This document shows positions 1 through 4,840 of a DNA stretch of 5,271 nt, one piece after another (within the stretch, counting starts at the first letter, position 1; the number at the start of each line of letters is the position of its first letter). The position numbers and the translations under genes were made by a program. The stretch covers positions 1-5,271 of the forward strand of contig DATCLN010000020.1 of assembly GCA_036563895.1 (NCBI GenBank), written 5' to 3'. The notes under the pieces were generated by a model. The model worked only from the letters and a program-made list of their open reading frames with translations, was not told the DNA's origin and made no database searches. The DNA is from ZCTH02-B3 sp036563895 (GTDB taxonomy: Bacteria; Bacillota; Bacilli; Paenibacillales; Paenibacillaceae).

Positions 1-84
1 ACCCTTGCCTTTGGCTAATGGTAGGCGCTCGCCAGCCCCCATTCCGGACTTTCACCGTAGAGATGACGCCCATGCTGGGCGTAC
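1..84 (-). mobile_element. Group II intron, bacterial class C type, 5' end only (runs out of the window)
   Basis: Read on the minus strand from 84 downward, the sequence opens GTACGCCCAGCATGGGCG, which folds as a short hairpin (GCCCA/TGGGC, 68-80). It then carries GTGAAAGTCC (about 55-46) and, near the edge, AGCCAAAGGCAAGGGT (16-1). These are the hallmark domain I blocks at the 5' end of bacterial group II ribozymes, especially the C class. C-class introns are known to insert just behind intrinsic terminator hairpins. Here the proposed 5' splice junction (85/84) lies 7 nt past a perfect 12-bp stem (92-120), which supports both the class and the orientation. The usual 5' terminus is GUGYG; this one reads GUACG, a deviation at position 3. 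The rest of the ribozyme and any reverse transcriptase ORF would lie left of position 1, so completeness and activity cannot be judged. Confidence 0.8.
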
Positions 85-91
85 CAAACAC

Positions 92-120
92 AGCCGCCGG
101 TCCGCGATGGACCGGCGGCT
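92..120 (-). terminator. Intrinsic terminator of the ctaB-sco1 operon, also the intron target hairpin
   Basis: A perfect 12-bp stem, AGCCGCCGGTCC (92-103) against GGACCGGCGGCT (109-120), encloses a 5-nt loop. On the minus strand it is followed by GTGTTTG, a short T-rich tail, and then by the intron 5' end at 84. On the plus strand it is followed by TCGCTTTT, so it could also work for rightward transcripts. A second, bulged hairpin (122-154, CGCTT..CCGGC against GCCGG..AAGCG) sits between it and the sco1 stop codon. The minus-strand T tract is now short and runs into the intron, so terminator strength after insertion is uncertain. Confidence 0.7.
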
Positions 121-161
121 TCGCTTTTCCGGCCGGTCTGCCCCGCCGGAAGCGCCGCGCA

Positions 162-800
162 TCACAGCAGGCTCCGGATGTCGCTGACGATGCCGTCCAC
201 CGTGCCTTCCAGATCCCCTTCCAGCAGATAGCTGTTGACGGAGATCCATTTGCGGATTTTGCCTTCCTGGTCGATCAGGATGTACAGGTTCGAGTGGCCG
301 AAATTGCCCTCGCTGTCCTTGGTGACCAGGATGTCGTACTGCTTCGCCAGATCGGCCGTCGCCTTTTCCTCGCCCCGCAGAAACTTCCATCCGCTGAAGT
401 CGGCATCAAACTTCCCGGCGAATTCCCGGAGGCGCTCCGGCGTGTCCCGCTCCGGGTCGATGGTGACGGAAAGCAGCATCACCTTGTCGCCGAAAACGCC
501 AAGGTCCTTGAGCCGGTTCTGCACCTGGGACAAAAGGAACGTCGTCGGCGGACACACGTCCGGACAATGGGAGAAAAAGAAATAAAGCAGCCTGACCTTG
601 CCGTTGGTATTTTCCAGCGTCACCGCATTGCCGTCCACATCCTCAAACGAAAAAGGCGCCGCGTCCCTGACCACCGGAAGCCTGGAACCGCCAGCAGAGG
701 ACGCCCACCAGTAGATGGCGATCACCCCCAGCACGATCACCACCGCGGCGGGAAACGCCCAGGTTTTCCAGCGGTTTCCGCCTTTTGTCGTCTCTCCCAT
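162..800 (-). CDS. Sco1/SenC/PrrC family copper chaperone for cytochrome oxidase assembly
   Basis: The protein is a membrane-anchored, thioredoxin-fold Sco1 homologue of 212 aa, a normal length for the family. One N-terminal transmembrane helix (about residues 13-32) places the domain outside the membrane. The copper/redox motif CPDVC gives Cys79 and Cys83. It is followed by the family block DPERDTPERL (about 115-124), and the third copper ligand is His169 in FGHSNLYILID. Sco1 proteins deliver copper to, or reduce, the CuA site of cytochrome c oxidase subunit II. ATG at 800 is preferred because GGGGGTGA ends 5 nt before it. The in-frame GTG at 809 lies inside that ribosome-binding site. The gene begins 28 bp after ctaB and has no promoter of its own that I can see, so the two are probably co-transcribed and work together in oxidase maturation. 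Confidence 0.93.
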   Translation of the reverse strand: MGETTKGGNRWKTWAFPAAVVIVLGVIAIYWWASSAGGSRLPVVRDAAPFSFEDVDGNAVTLENTNGKVRLLYFFFSHCPDVCPPTTFLLSQVQNRLKDLGVFGDKVMLLSVTIDPERDTPERLREFAGKFDADFSGWKFLRGEEKATADLAKQYDILVTKDSEGNFGHSNLYILIDQEGKIRKWISVNSYLLEGDLEGTVDGIVSDIRSLL

Positions 801-828
801 TCCGGTCACCCCCGTCCGGTTAGTAGAA

Positions 829-1719
829 TCAGTGGTTCAGCCAGTTGATCAGCCAGGAACGGTAGAAGTTTTTCGCGTCGAGCACCATCACGACAAAAAT
901 GACCAAAAGGTAGTTCACCGAGATGAGGAAATTCCCGCGGGCCCACTTCGCGTCGTCGCGGGCGCGGAAGCCCGCCAGGGTGTCGATCAGCCACCACGCG
1001 CTGAGCAGGACGGAAACCGCAAGAAAGACGGCGCCCACATATCCATATGCGTAAAGCAGCACGCAGGTTGGAATGAGCAGGGCAATATATACGGCCATGT
1101 GCACCTTCGCGCGGAATACGCCCTTCACCACCGGCAGCATCGGAAATCCGGCGGCGGCGTATTCATCCCGCCGGCGGATGCCCAGCGACCAGAAATGGGG
1201 CGGCTGCCAGAAAAAAAGCAGCGCAAAAAGAAGCACCGCGCCCGCGTCAATGGCCCCGGTCTTGGCGGTGTAGCCGATCACCGGCGGCATGGCCCCGGCG
1301 ATCCCGCCGACGTCCGTGCTCCAGGGGGAGCGGCGTTTCAGCAGGATGGTGTACACGACCACATAGGCGAAATGCCCGATCAGCCCCATGAGCCCCGCCA
1401 GGGGGTTGACGAGCAGAAACAGGATCAGGAGCCCCGCGACGCCAAGCACGGTCGCATACACGAGCGCAAACGCGGGCTTCACCCTGCCCGCCGCCAGGGC
1501 GCGGTCTTTCGTCCGCTCCATCCGCGAGTCCAGATCGCGGTCCCAGTAGTTGTTGAACACGCAGGCGGACGCCATCGTCAGCGCGCTGCCCAGCAGCGTC
1601 CACAAAAGCAGCATCCAGTCCGGCTCGTGCGAAGCGGCGATCCAGTATCCGCCGAAAGCCGCCACCAGATTCAGCCGGATAATGCCCGGCTTGGTCATTC
1701 CGATCAGATCTTTCAGCAA
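829..1719 (-). CDS. ctaB: Protoheme IX farnesyltransferase (heme O synthase)
   Basis: This is a UbiA-superfamily membrane prenyltransferase that adds a farnesyl group to heme B to give heme O for cytochrome oxidases. With the start used here it has 296 aa and about eight or nine hydrophobic helices. The first Asp-rich motif is NNYWDRDLD (56-64), followed by SRMERTKDRAL. Family blocks are also seen at RSPWSTDVGGIAGAMPP (about 130-146), FWQPPHFW (about 170-177) and DEYAAAGFPMLPV (185-197). In-frame TTG (1797) and ATG codons (1773, 1770) lie upstream, but a good sigma-A promoter occupies 1769-1797, so transcription should begin near 1762 and exclude them. The TTG at 1719, preceded by GGGGGAGAAGG, is therefore the likely start, and the reading MLKDLIGMTKPGI fits the family N-terminus. 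It is the first gene of an operon with sco1. Confidence 0.93.
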   Translation of the reverse strand: MLKDLIGMTKPGIIRLNLVAAFGGYWIAASHEPDWMLLLWTLLGSALTMASACVFNNYWDRDLDSRMERTKDRALAAGRVKPAFALVYATVLGVAGLLILFLLVNPLAGLMGLIGHFAYVVVYTILLKRRSPWSTDVGGIAGAMPPVIGYTAKTGAIDAGAVLLFALLFFWQPPHFWSLGIRRRDEYAAAGFPMLPVVKGVFRAKVHMAVYIALLIPTCVLLYAYGYVGAVFLAVSVLLSAWWLIDTLAGFRARDDAKWARGNFLISVNYLLVIFVVMVLDAKNFYRSWLINWLNH

Positions 1720-1735
1720 GTCGCCTTCTCCCCCG
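1717..1735 (-). promoter_or_regulatory. Ribosome binding site that decides the ctaB start
   Basis: The minus strand reads GGGGGAGAAGG, then CGAC, then TTG at 1719. This purine run is much stronger than anything before the ATG pair at 1773/1770, which has only GGGG and falls within the -10 region. It therefore selects the TTG start. Confidence 0.55.
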
Positions 1736-1768
1736 CAACCGCAAAAAAAGCCGTGCCGATTAATCCTC

Positions 1769-1797
1769 ATCATACCCCACAAACGCGGCCCTGACAA
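1769..1797 (-). promoter_or_regulatory. Sigma-A promoter of ctaB-sco1
   Basis: On the minus strand the -35 box is TTGTCA (1797-1792), the spacer is exactly 17 nt, and the -10 box is TATGAT (1774-1769). Each box matches consensus at five of six bases. The predicted transcription start near 1762 leaves a leader of about 40 nt before the TTG start at 1719. The promoter lies on top of the upstream ATG/TTG codons of the same reading frame, which argues against those as translation starts. Confidence 0.65.
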
Positions 1798-1895
1798 CGT
1801 TCGACCCCGCCGTTCAACAATTCGTCACCGAAATTTTCCTGTTGTCCGGAGCGCCGAAATCCCCCAATCCCCCGGAAAAACGGACCTGCCTGCGG

Positions 1896-1903
1896 CATAC
1901 ACT
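1896..1903 (+). promoter_or_regulatory. Sigma-E-like -10 element upstream of cwlJ
   Basis: CATACACT at 1896-1903 matches the mother-cell sigma-E -10 consensus CATACANT exactly. It lies about 50 bp before the cwlJ ATG. cwlJ is a mother-cell, sigma-E-dependent gene in Bacillus subtilis, so the position and the biology agree. The matching -35 region, 14-15 nt upstream (GGAAAAAC around 1874-1881), fits the consensus poorly. The call therefore rests on the -10 box and the gene context. Confidence 0.45.
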
Positions 1904-1951
1904 GAATACCGGCGGGCGCCCGCCACATGTGCCGAAAGGGCGGTGCGGTCC

Positions 1952-2377
1952 ATGGCCGTCATCAAGGCCAGCAGCGAACACCTGAAACTGCTGGCCCGCC
2001 TCATGCGCGCGGAAGCCGAAGGCGAAGGCGAACTTGGCATGCTGATGGTCGGCAACGTCGGGGTCAACCGGGTGCGGGCCAACTGCCTCGATTTCCGCGG
2101 CATTCGCAACATCCAGGACATGGTGTTTCAATCTCCCGGCGGTTTCGAAGCGGTACGCAAGCCTTATTTCTACCAGGCCGCCCGGGAAAGGGACATCGCC
2201 CTCGCCAGACGCGCCGTGAACGGGGAGCGGCATCATCCGGCCACCTACGCGCTCTGGTTTTTCCGTCCCATCAGCGATTGTCCCCCCTCCTGGTACAACC
2301 AGCGGCATACCGGCAGGTACAAGAACCATTGCTTTTTCGCTCCCGATCCGGGAGTCTGCCCGCGGATCTACCCGTAA
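1952..2377 (+). CDS. cwlJ: CwlJ, spore cortex-lytic cell wall hydrolase
   Basis: The protein belongs to the SleB/CwlJ hydrolase family (Hydrolase_2 domain). Its 141 aa compare with about 142 aa in Bacillus subtilis CwlJ, which it resembles closely along its length from the N-terminal MAVIKASSEH. The catalytic-type block is ARLMRAEAEGEGELGM (15-30), where Glu21 is the likely acid. Other family blocks are GNVGVNRVRANC (34-45), YFYQAARERDIALARR (72-87), GERHHPA (91-97) and DCPPSWYNQ (109-117). There is no signal peptide, as expected for an enzyme made in the mother cell and placed in the coat. CwlJ degrades cortex peptidoglycan during germination and is activated by calcium-dipicolinate. A purine-rich AAAGGGCGGTG precedes the ATG by 6 nt. 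The gene is followed after 41 nt by gerQ, the partner that CwlJ needs for localisation, and the pair is adjacent in Bacillus too. Confidence 0.95.
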   Translation: MAVIKASSEHLKLLARLMRAEAEGEGELGMLMVGNVGVNRVRANCLDFRGIRNIQDMVFQSPGGFEAVRKPYFYQAARERDIALARRAVNGERHHPATYALWFFRPISDCPPSWYNQRHTGRYKNHCFFAPDPGVCPRIYP

Positions 2378-2401
2378 CCCGTGAGTGCGAAACCCGCAAG
2401 G

Positions 2402-2421
2402 AAAGGAGGAATTTTCCCTTG
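2402..2421 (+). promoter_or_regulatory. Strong ribosome binding site for the TTG start of gerQ
   Basis: AAAGGAGG (2402-2409) is a near-perfect Shine-Dalgarno sequence, 9 nt before TTG at 2419-2421. No ATG or GTG in the gerQ frame lies nearby, so this site fixes the start at TTG. Confidence 0.75.
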
Positions 2422-2880
2422 TACGGCAAATACCCCTCGTTCCCGGCCGCATACCCCTACGCTTCGCCTTACGCCTACGCACAGCCTGCCGCGGCGGGCT
2501 GGCCGTATTCCGCGCCGTATGGGCCATACGCGGCGGCCGCGGGCCCCGCCCCCGGCACGGCCATGAGCGGCGCGCCCATCACGCCCGGCGGCGTGGTGCT
2601 GCCCACGCCTCCCGTCGAAGAATCCTACGTGGAAAACATCCTGCGCATGAACCTCGGCAAGGAAGCCACCATCTACATGACCTTCGAAAACAACCGGGAA
2701 TGGAACGCCAAGGTGTTCAGGGGCGTGCTCGAAGCGGCGGGCAGGGACCACATCGTCATCAGCGACCCGAACACCGGCATGCGGTACCTGTTGCTCACGA
2801 TCAATCTGGACTACATCACCTTCGACGAACCGCTCAATTATCAGCTTCCGTTCGGGATGACATCCGTAACCCGGCCTTGA
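2419..2880 (+). CDS. gerQ: GerQ, spore coat protein required for CwlJ localisation
   Basis: The C-terminal half (about 65-145) carries the conserved GerQ domain: PPVEESYVENILRMNLGK, YMTFENNREW, KVFRGVLEAAGRDHIVISDP and RYLLLTINLDYITFDEP. Ahead of it is a low-complexity segment (5-48) rich in Tyr, Pro and Ala. The protein has 153 aa, shorter than the roughly 180 aa of the Bacillus subtilis protein, with the difference in this N-terminal tail. In B. subtilis GerQ is needed to place CwlJ in the coat and is cross-linked by transglutaminase through N-terminal lysines. Here the tail has only one lysine (Lys4). The start is TTG, set by the strong ribosome binding site before it. The gene is probably co-transcribed with cwlJ. 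Its last 40 bp overlap the 3' end of the minus-strand gene at 2841-3170, and no terminator is visible. Confidence 0.93.
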   Translation: MYGKYPSFPAAYPYASPYAYAQPAAAGWPYSAPYGPYAAAAGPAPGTAMSGAPITPGGVVLPTPPVEESYVENILRMNLGKEATIYMTFENNREWNAKVFRGVLEAAGRDHIVISDPNTGMRYLLLTINLDYITFDEPLNYQLPFGMTSVTRP

Positions 2881-3170
2881 ACGGGGCGGAAGCGCCAGAC
2901 GCGCACCCCGTCGCGGCCGCCCTTGACCCACGGCTCCATCTCCCCGAAACCGGAACGCCCGTCGCGGCGTTCCTCTTCCATGCGCAGGGCTTGTCCGCCA
3001 TCGCGGGCCAGCCGGATTTCCACGAAAACGCCGGGCTGCGTTTCGTTTTCCGCCAGCAGCACGCCCTCCCACAGCTCCGGATGGCGCCGGACCCATTCGA
3101 GAAAGGCGCTCCGGTGTTCCTCCAATATCCGGTATTCGCAAAAGACGAGCACCTCGTCATCCGCCCTCAC
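2841..3170 (-). CDS. Conserved-looking hypothetical protein, small soluble alpha/beta type
   Basis: I do not recognise a named gene. The 109-aa product has no signal peptide or membrane segment. It begins with a strand-like VLVFCEYRI (7-15), followed by an amphipathic helix EEHRSAFLEWVRRHPE. A second strand-like QPGVFVEIRLA (45-55) and a charged helix ALRMEEERRD come next, then a final WVKGGRDGVRVWRFRPV (81-97). This strand-helix-strand layout and size recall ferredoxin-like alpha/beta barrel proteins (NIPSNAP or monooxygenase-like), an inference from pattern only. Proteins of similar layout seem to occur in other Bacillota, from memory. GTG at 3170 is preferred because GGGGGGG lies 8 nt upstream. 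The frame stays open up to an ATG at 3272, but that extension (HGFILCGG) looks non-coding. The end converges on and overlaps gerQ by 40 bp. Confidence 0.7.
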   Translation of the reverse strand: MRADDEVLVFCEYRILEEHRSAFLEWVRRHPELWEGVLLAENETQPGVFVEIRLARDGGQALRMEEERRDGRSGFGEMEPWVKGGRDGVRVWRFRPVQGRVTDVIPNGS

Positions 3171-3380
3171 GCAAGCTTCCCCCCCACATAGGATGAATCC
3201 GTGTGCGCATGTTCCGCCAGGCGGGATACCGGCCCGTGGAACCATCGGATATTTTCTCCGGCAGCTGCCCATACTTTACCATAAACGGCCCGGCCTTGGA
3301 CAACCGTCGCCGGCGCCGCCGGCACCGGGACCTGCCTGGCGTTGATCGGTACCAACTTGGCGTCAGGACCGCATTGTCGG

Positions 3381-3413
3381 CATCATCCGGCCATCATTCG
3401 GTCATCATCCGAC
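3381..3413 (+). repeat. Three tandem 11-bp repeats (CATCATYCGRY type) before yfhP
   Basis: The units CATCATCCGGC (3381-3391), CATCATTCGGT (3392-3402) and CATCATCCGAC (3403-3413) follow without gaps. Each keeps CATCAT and a CG two bases later. The period of 11 bp is about one helical turn. The array ends 21 bp before the yfhP ATG and so lies in the promoter or leader region of that gene. A weak TTGGCG (3357-3362) lies 18 nt before the first CATCAT, so the first unit could double as a poor -10 box. Function is unknown. Confidence 0.6.
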
Positions 3414-3434
3414 GAACGGGAGCGAATCAGCCTC

Positions 3435-4415
3435 ATGGACACGGGCACTCATCTTTTGTTCGGACTGGGACTGGGCGGTCTTGCGCTGATCGACCCTTAC
3501 CTGGCGGAACACCCATCGGGACAGTGGGCGGTCATGATCGGCACCGTGCTGGGTTCCCAGGCTCCCGACGCGGACATTGTGCTGAAGCTGAAAAGCTACC
3601 CCGTCTATCTCCGGCACCATCGGGGCATCAGCCATTCCGTTCCGTTCCTTTTCGTCTGGACGGGACTGATCACCGCCGTGGTCGCCGCCCTGTTTCCCGA
3701 GGTCCCCTGGCAGCGGACGGCGCCTTGGATCCTGCTGGCAACGGCCGTCCATGTGGCCACGGACCTGTTCAATCCTTACGGCACCCAGGGGTTTTGGCCC
3801 TTCAGCCGGAAATGGATCGCCTGGAGCGCCGTCCACATCATCGATCCCGTGGTGTTCACGGCGCACCTGGCCGCGATCGCGCTGTGGATGTTCGGCGGAA
3901 CGCGGGTTCGCCCGGGCGCGTTGTTCGCCGTCCTGTACGCCGCCCTTGCCTTGTATTTCATATGGCGGGTACTGGAACGCCGCCGTATCGGCCGCAGGCT
4001 TCCCGCGCAGGATCCGTCGCACCGTCCCGGGGATCGCTACGCGCTCCTTCCGACCTTTTCCCTGGGACGGTGGAGCGTGCTGAAGGAATCGGAAGGCGGC
4101 GTGTACGCCATCGGCGAATGGACGCCGTCCGGCGGGCTGAAATGGCACGAAGTGCTGAGAAGCCACAACGGACCCCAGGTGGACGCGGCCAGCCGCCATC
4201 CGGACGTGCAGACGCTGCTCAGGCTCACGCCGTTCGCCTGCGTGCAGGTGCACCCCCGGGACTGGGGATACGAAGTGCGGTGGATCGATCTGCGTTTTCC
4301 CGCCCGCCGGCAAGACCCGTTCGCGGCCATCGTCCTGCTGGACAAAAGGGGGGTGCCCTTCCGCTCCCACATCGGCTGGCTGAACGGGAAATCCTTCGCG
4401 GGCGGCGGCGGGTGA
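3435..4415 (+). CDS. yfhP: YfhP family membrane-bound metal-dependent hydrolase-like protein
   Basis: The 326-aa product matches the layout and length (about 327 aa) of Bacillus subtilis YfhP, a member of the YdjM/LexA-binding membrane hydrolase family (DUF457 type). Likely metal ligands lie in GTHLLFG (4-10), GSQAPDADIV (40-49), RHHRGISHSVPF (60-71) and HVATDLFNPYGTQG (106-119), with HIIDP at 134-138. Hydrophobic segments at about 30-40, 70-88, 97-109, 140-154 and 160-178 anchor it in the membrane, and a soluble tail of about 145 residues follows. ATG 3435 gives the expected N-terminus MDTGTHL; the ribosome binding site CGGGAG is 12 nt away and weak. The true substrate is not known. In B. 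subtilis the gene lies near sspE and has been proposed to affect transcription around that locus. A SASP gene is the next gene here too, but it is of a different class and on the opposite strand. Confidence 0.9.
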   Translation: MDTGTHLLFGLGLGGLALIDPYLAEHPSGQWAVMIGTVLGSQAPDADIVLKLKSYPVYLRHHRGISHSVPFLFVWTGLITAVVAALFPEVPWQRTAPWILLATAVHVATDLFNPYGTQGFWPFSRKWIAWSAVHIIDPVVFTAHLAAIALWMFGGTRVRPGALFAVLYAALALYFIWRVLERRRIGRRLPAQDPSHRPGDRYALLPTFSLGRWSVLKESEGGVYAIGEWTPSGGLKWHEVLRSHNGPQVDAASRHPDVQTLLRLTPFACVQVHPRDWGYEVRWIDLRFPARRQDPFAAIVLLDKRGVPFRSHIGWLNGKSFAGGGG

Positions 4416-4440
4416 CAAACGTCCGCGGTTGCATTATGAT
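4412..4440 (+). promoter_or_regulatory. Sigma-A-like promoter overlapping the yfhP stop codon
   Basis: GTGACA (4412-4417) and TATGAT (4435-4440) are separated by exactly 17 nt, and each box matches consensus at five of six bases. Transcription would start near 4447 and meet the hairpin terminator at 4492-4515, giving an RNA of about 70 nt. No reading frame of note lies in that stretch. The match could be coincidental, but it is as good as the ctaB promoter. Confidence 0.4.
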
Positions 4441-4489
4441 AAAAGCGTCCGGCCCGGGCGGCGCGCAGGCCTTCCGGCGGACGGCACGC

Positions 4490-4515
4490 AAAAAGCCCGA
4501 GTCGCCTCGGGCTTT
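4490..4515 (-). terminator. Intrinsic terminator of the SASP gene, possibly shared with yfhP
   Basis: AAAGCCCGAG (4492-4501) pairs perfectly with CTCGGGCTTT (4506-4515) around a 4-nt loop, a 10-bp stem. On the minus strand it ends in TTTTT (4494-4490), as expected for the SASP gene whose stop is 17 bp away. On the plus strand the tail is only TTTCCC, so rightward termination for yfhP, or for a transcript from the 4412 promoter, would depend on the same hairpin and be weaker. Confidence 0.85.
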
Positions 4516-4532
4516 CCCGGCAGGACGGGCCG

Positions 4533-4742
4533 TCAGAAGCGGCGCCCTTGCAGCTGCTGCTCGGCGATGCCGATCAGGGACTTGGTGATGTAGCCCCCGA
4601 GGGAACCGGTGTCGCGCGCGCTCATGTGGCCGTAATAGCCGTCCTGCGGAATTTGCACGCCCAGTTGCTGGGCGGCTTCCATCTTCAAGTTTTGCAGCGC
4701 GGCTTTCGCTTGCGGAACGACGGGTTGATTGCTTCTCGCCAT
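4533..4742 (-). CDS. Alpha/beta-type small acid-soluble spore protein (SASP)
   Basis: The 69-aa product is a typical alpha/beta-type SASP, which binds and protects DNA in the dormant forespore and is degraded at germination. Two conserved blocks are visible: ALQNLKMEAAQQLGVQ (15-30), holding the region cut by the GPR protease, and RDTGSLGGYITKSLIGIAEQQL (43-64), the DNA-binding signature. The usual cleavage context has Glu followed by Ile or Phe and then Ala; here Glu22 is followed by Ala-Ala. The GYYGHM insertion (35-40) between the blocks is of the kind seen in Paenibacillus-like SASPs. The ATG follows GAAAGGAG by 9 nt. A sigma-G promoter and a strong terminator flank the gene, so it looks monocistronic and forespore-specific. 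Confidence 0.93.
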   Translation of the reverse strand: MARSNQPVVPQAKAALQNLKMEAAQQLGVQIPQDGYYGHMSARDTGSLGGYITKSLIGIAEQQLQGRRF

Positions 4743-4777
4743 GGGCGTTTGCTCCTTTCGCTTTGCGTGATGGGTTG

Positions 4778-4789
4778 CGCAAGCTTGCG
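4778..4789. repeat. Perfect 12-bp palindrome in the SASP / membrane-protein spacer
   Basis: CGCAAGCTTGCG is its own reverse complement. It lies just downstream of the SASP sigma-G -10 box, so the predicted transcription start (about 4788) falls inside it. Its position would suit a repressor or activator site, but short palindromes of this kind also arise by chance in GC-rich DNA. Confidence 0.35.
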
Positions 4790-4794
4790 ATGGT

Positions 4795-4823
4795 TAGTAT
4801 GCAATGCCCGCATCATTTTATCC
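4795..4823 (-). promoter_or_regulatory. Sigma-G promoter of the SASP gene
   Basis: On the minus strand GGATA (4823-4819) is followed after 17 nt by CATACTA (4801-4795). These fit the forespore sigma-G consensus (-35 GNATR, -10 CATNNTA, spacing 17-18). SASP genes are the classic sigma-G targets, so sequence and context agree. The predicted start near 4788 gives a leader of about 45 nt. The -35 box abuts the ribosome binding site of the divergent plus-strand gene at 4841. Confidence 0.8.
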
Positions 4824-4840
4824 CGGGGAGACGTGGATTC

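Noticed and set aside
18..848. Long plus-strand open frame over sco1
   Set aside because: It is the shadow of sco1 on the opposite strand; the translation is Arg/Pro/His-rich without family motifs, while the minus strand encodes a clear Sco1 protein.
715..1794. Long plus-strand open frame of 359 codons over ctaB
   Set aside because: It is antisense to ctaB, with a His/Arg/Gln-rich composition typical of shadow frames in GC-rich DNA and no ribosome binding site.
1814..2527. Minus-strand open frame over cwlJ-gerQ
   Set aside because: It is a shadow of cwlJ; it crosses the promoter region and has no recognisable domain.
2881..2911. Possible gerQ terminator (ACGGGG against CCCCGT)
   Set aside because: The stem is only 6 bp with an 18-nt or longer loop, has no T tract and lies inside the minus-strand coding region.
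3275..3310. Possible promoter for the minus-strand gene (TTGTCC, then TAAAGT)
   Set aside because: The spacing is 19 nt and the -10 box matches only four of six bases, too weak to annotate.
3309..3323. GCCGGC-GCC-GCCGGC inverted repeat in the spacer before yfhP
   Set aside because: The loop is tiny, there is no T tract, and such GC palindromes are expected by chance at this base composition.
3405..4418. 337-codon minus-strand frame opposite yfhP
   Set aside because: It is an antisense shadow without motifs or a ribosome binding site.
3203..4588. 461-codon plus-strand frame over yfhP
   Set aside because: It is an out-of-frame, Arg/Pro-rich translation of the yfhP region; yfhP in the other frame has clear motifs and the correct length.
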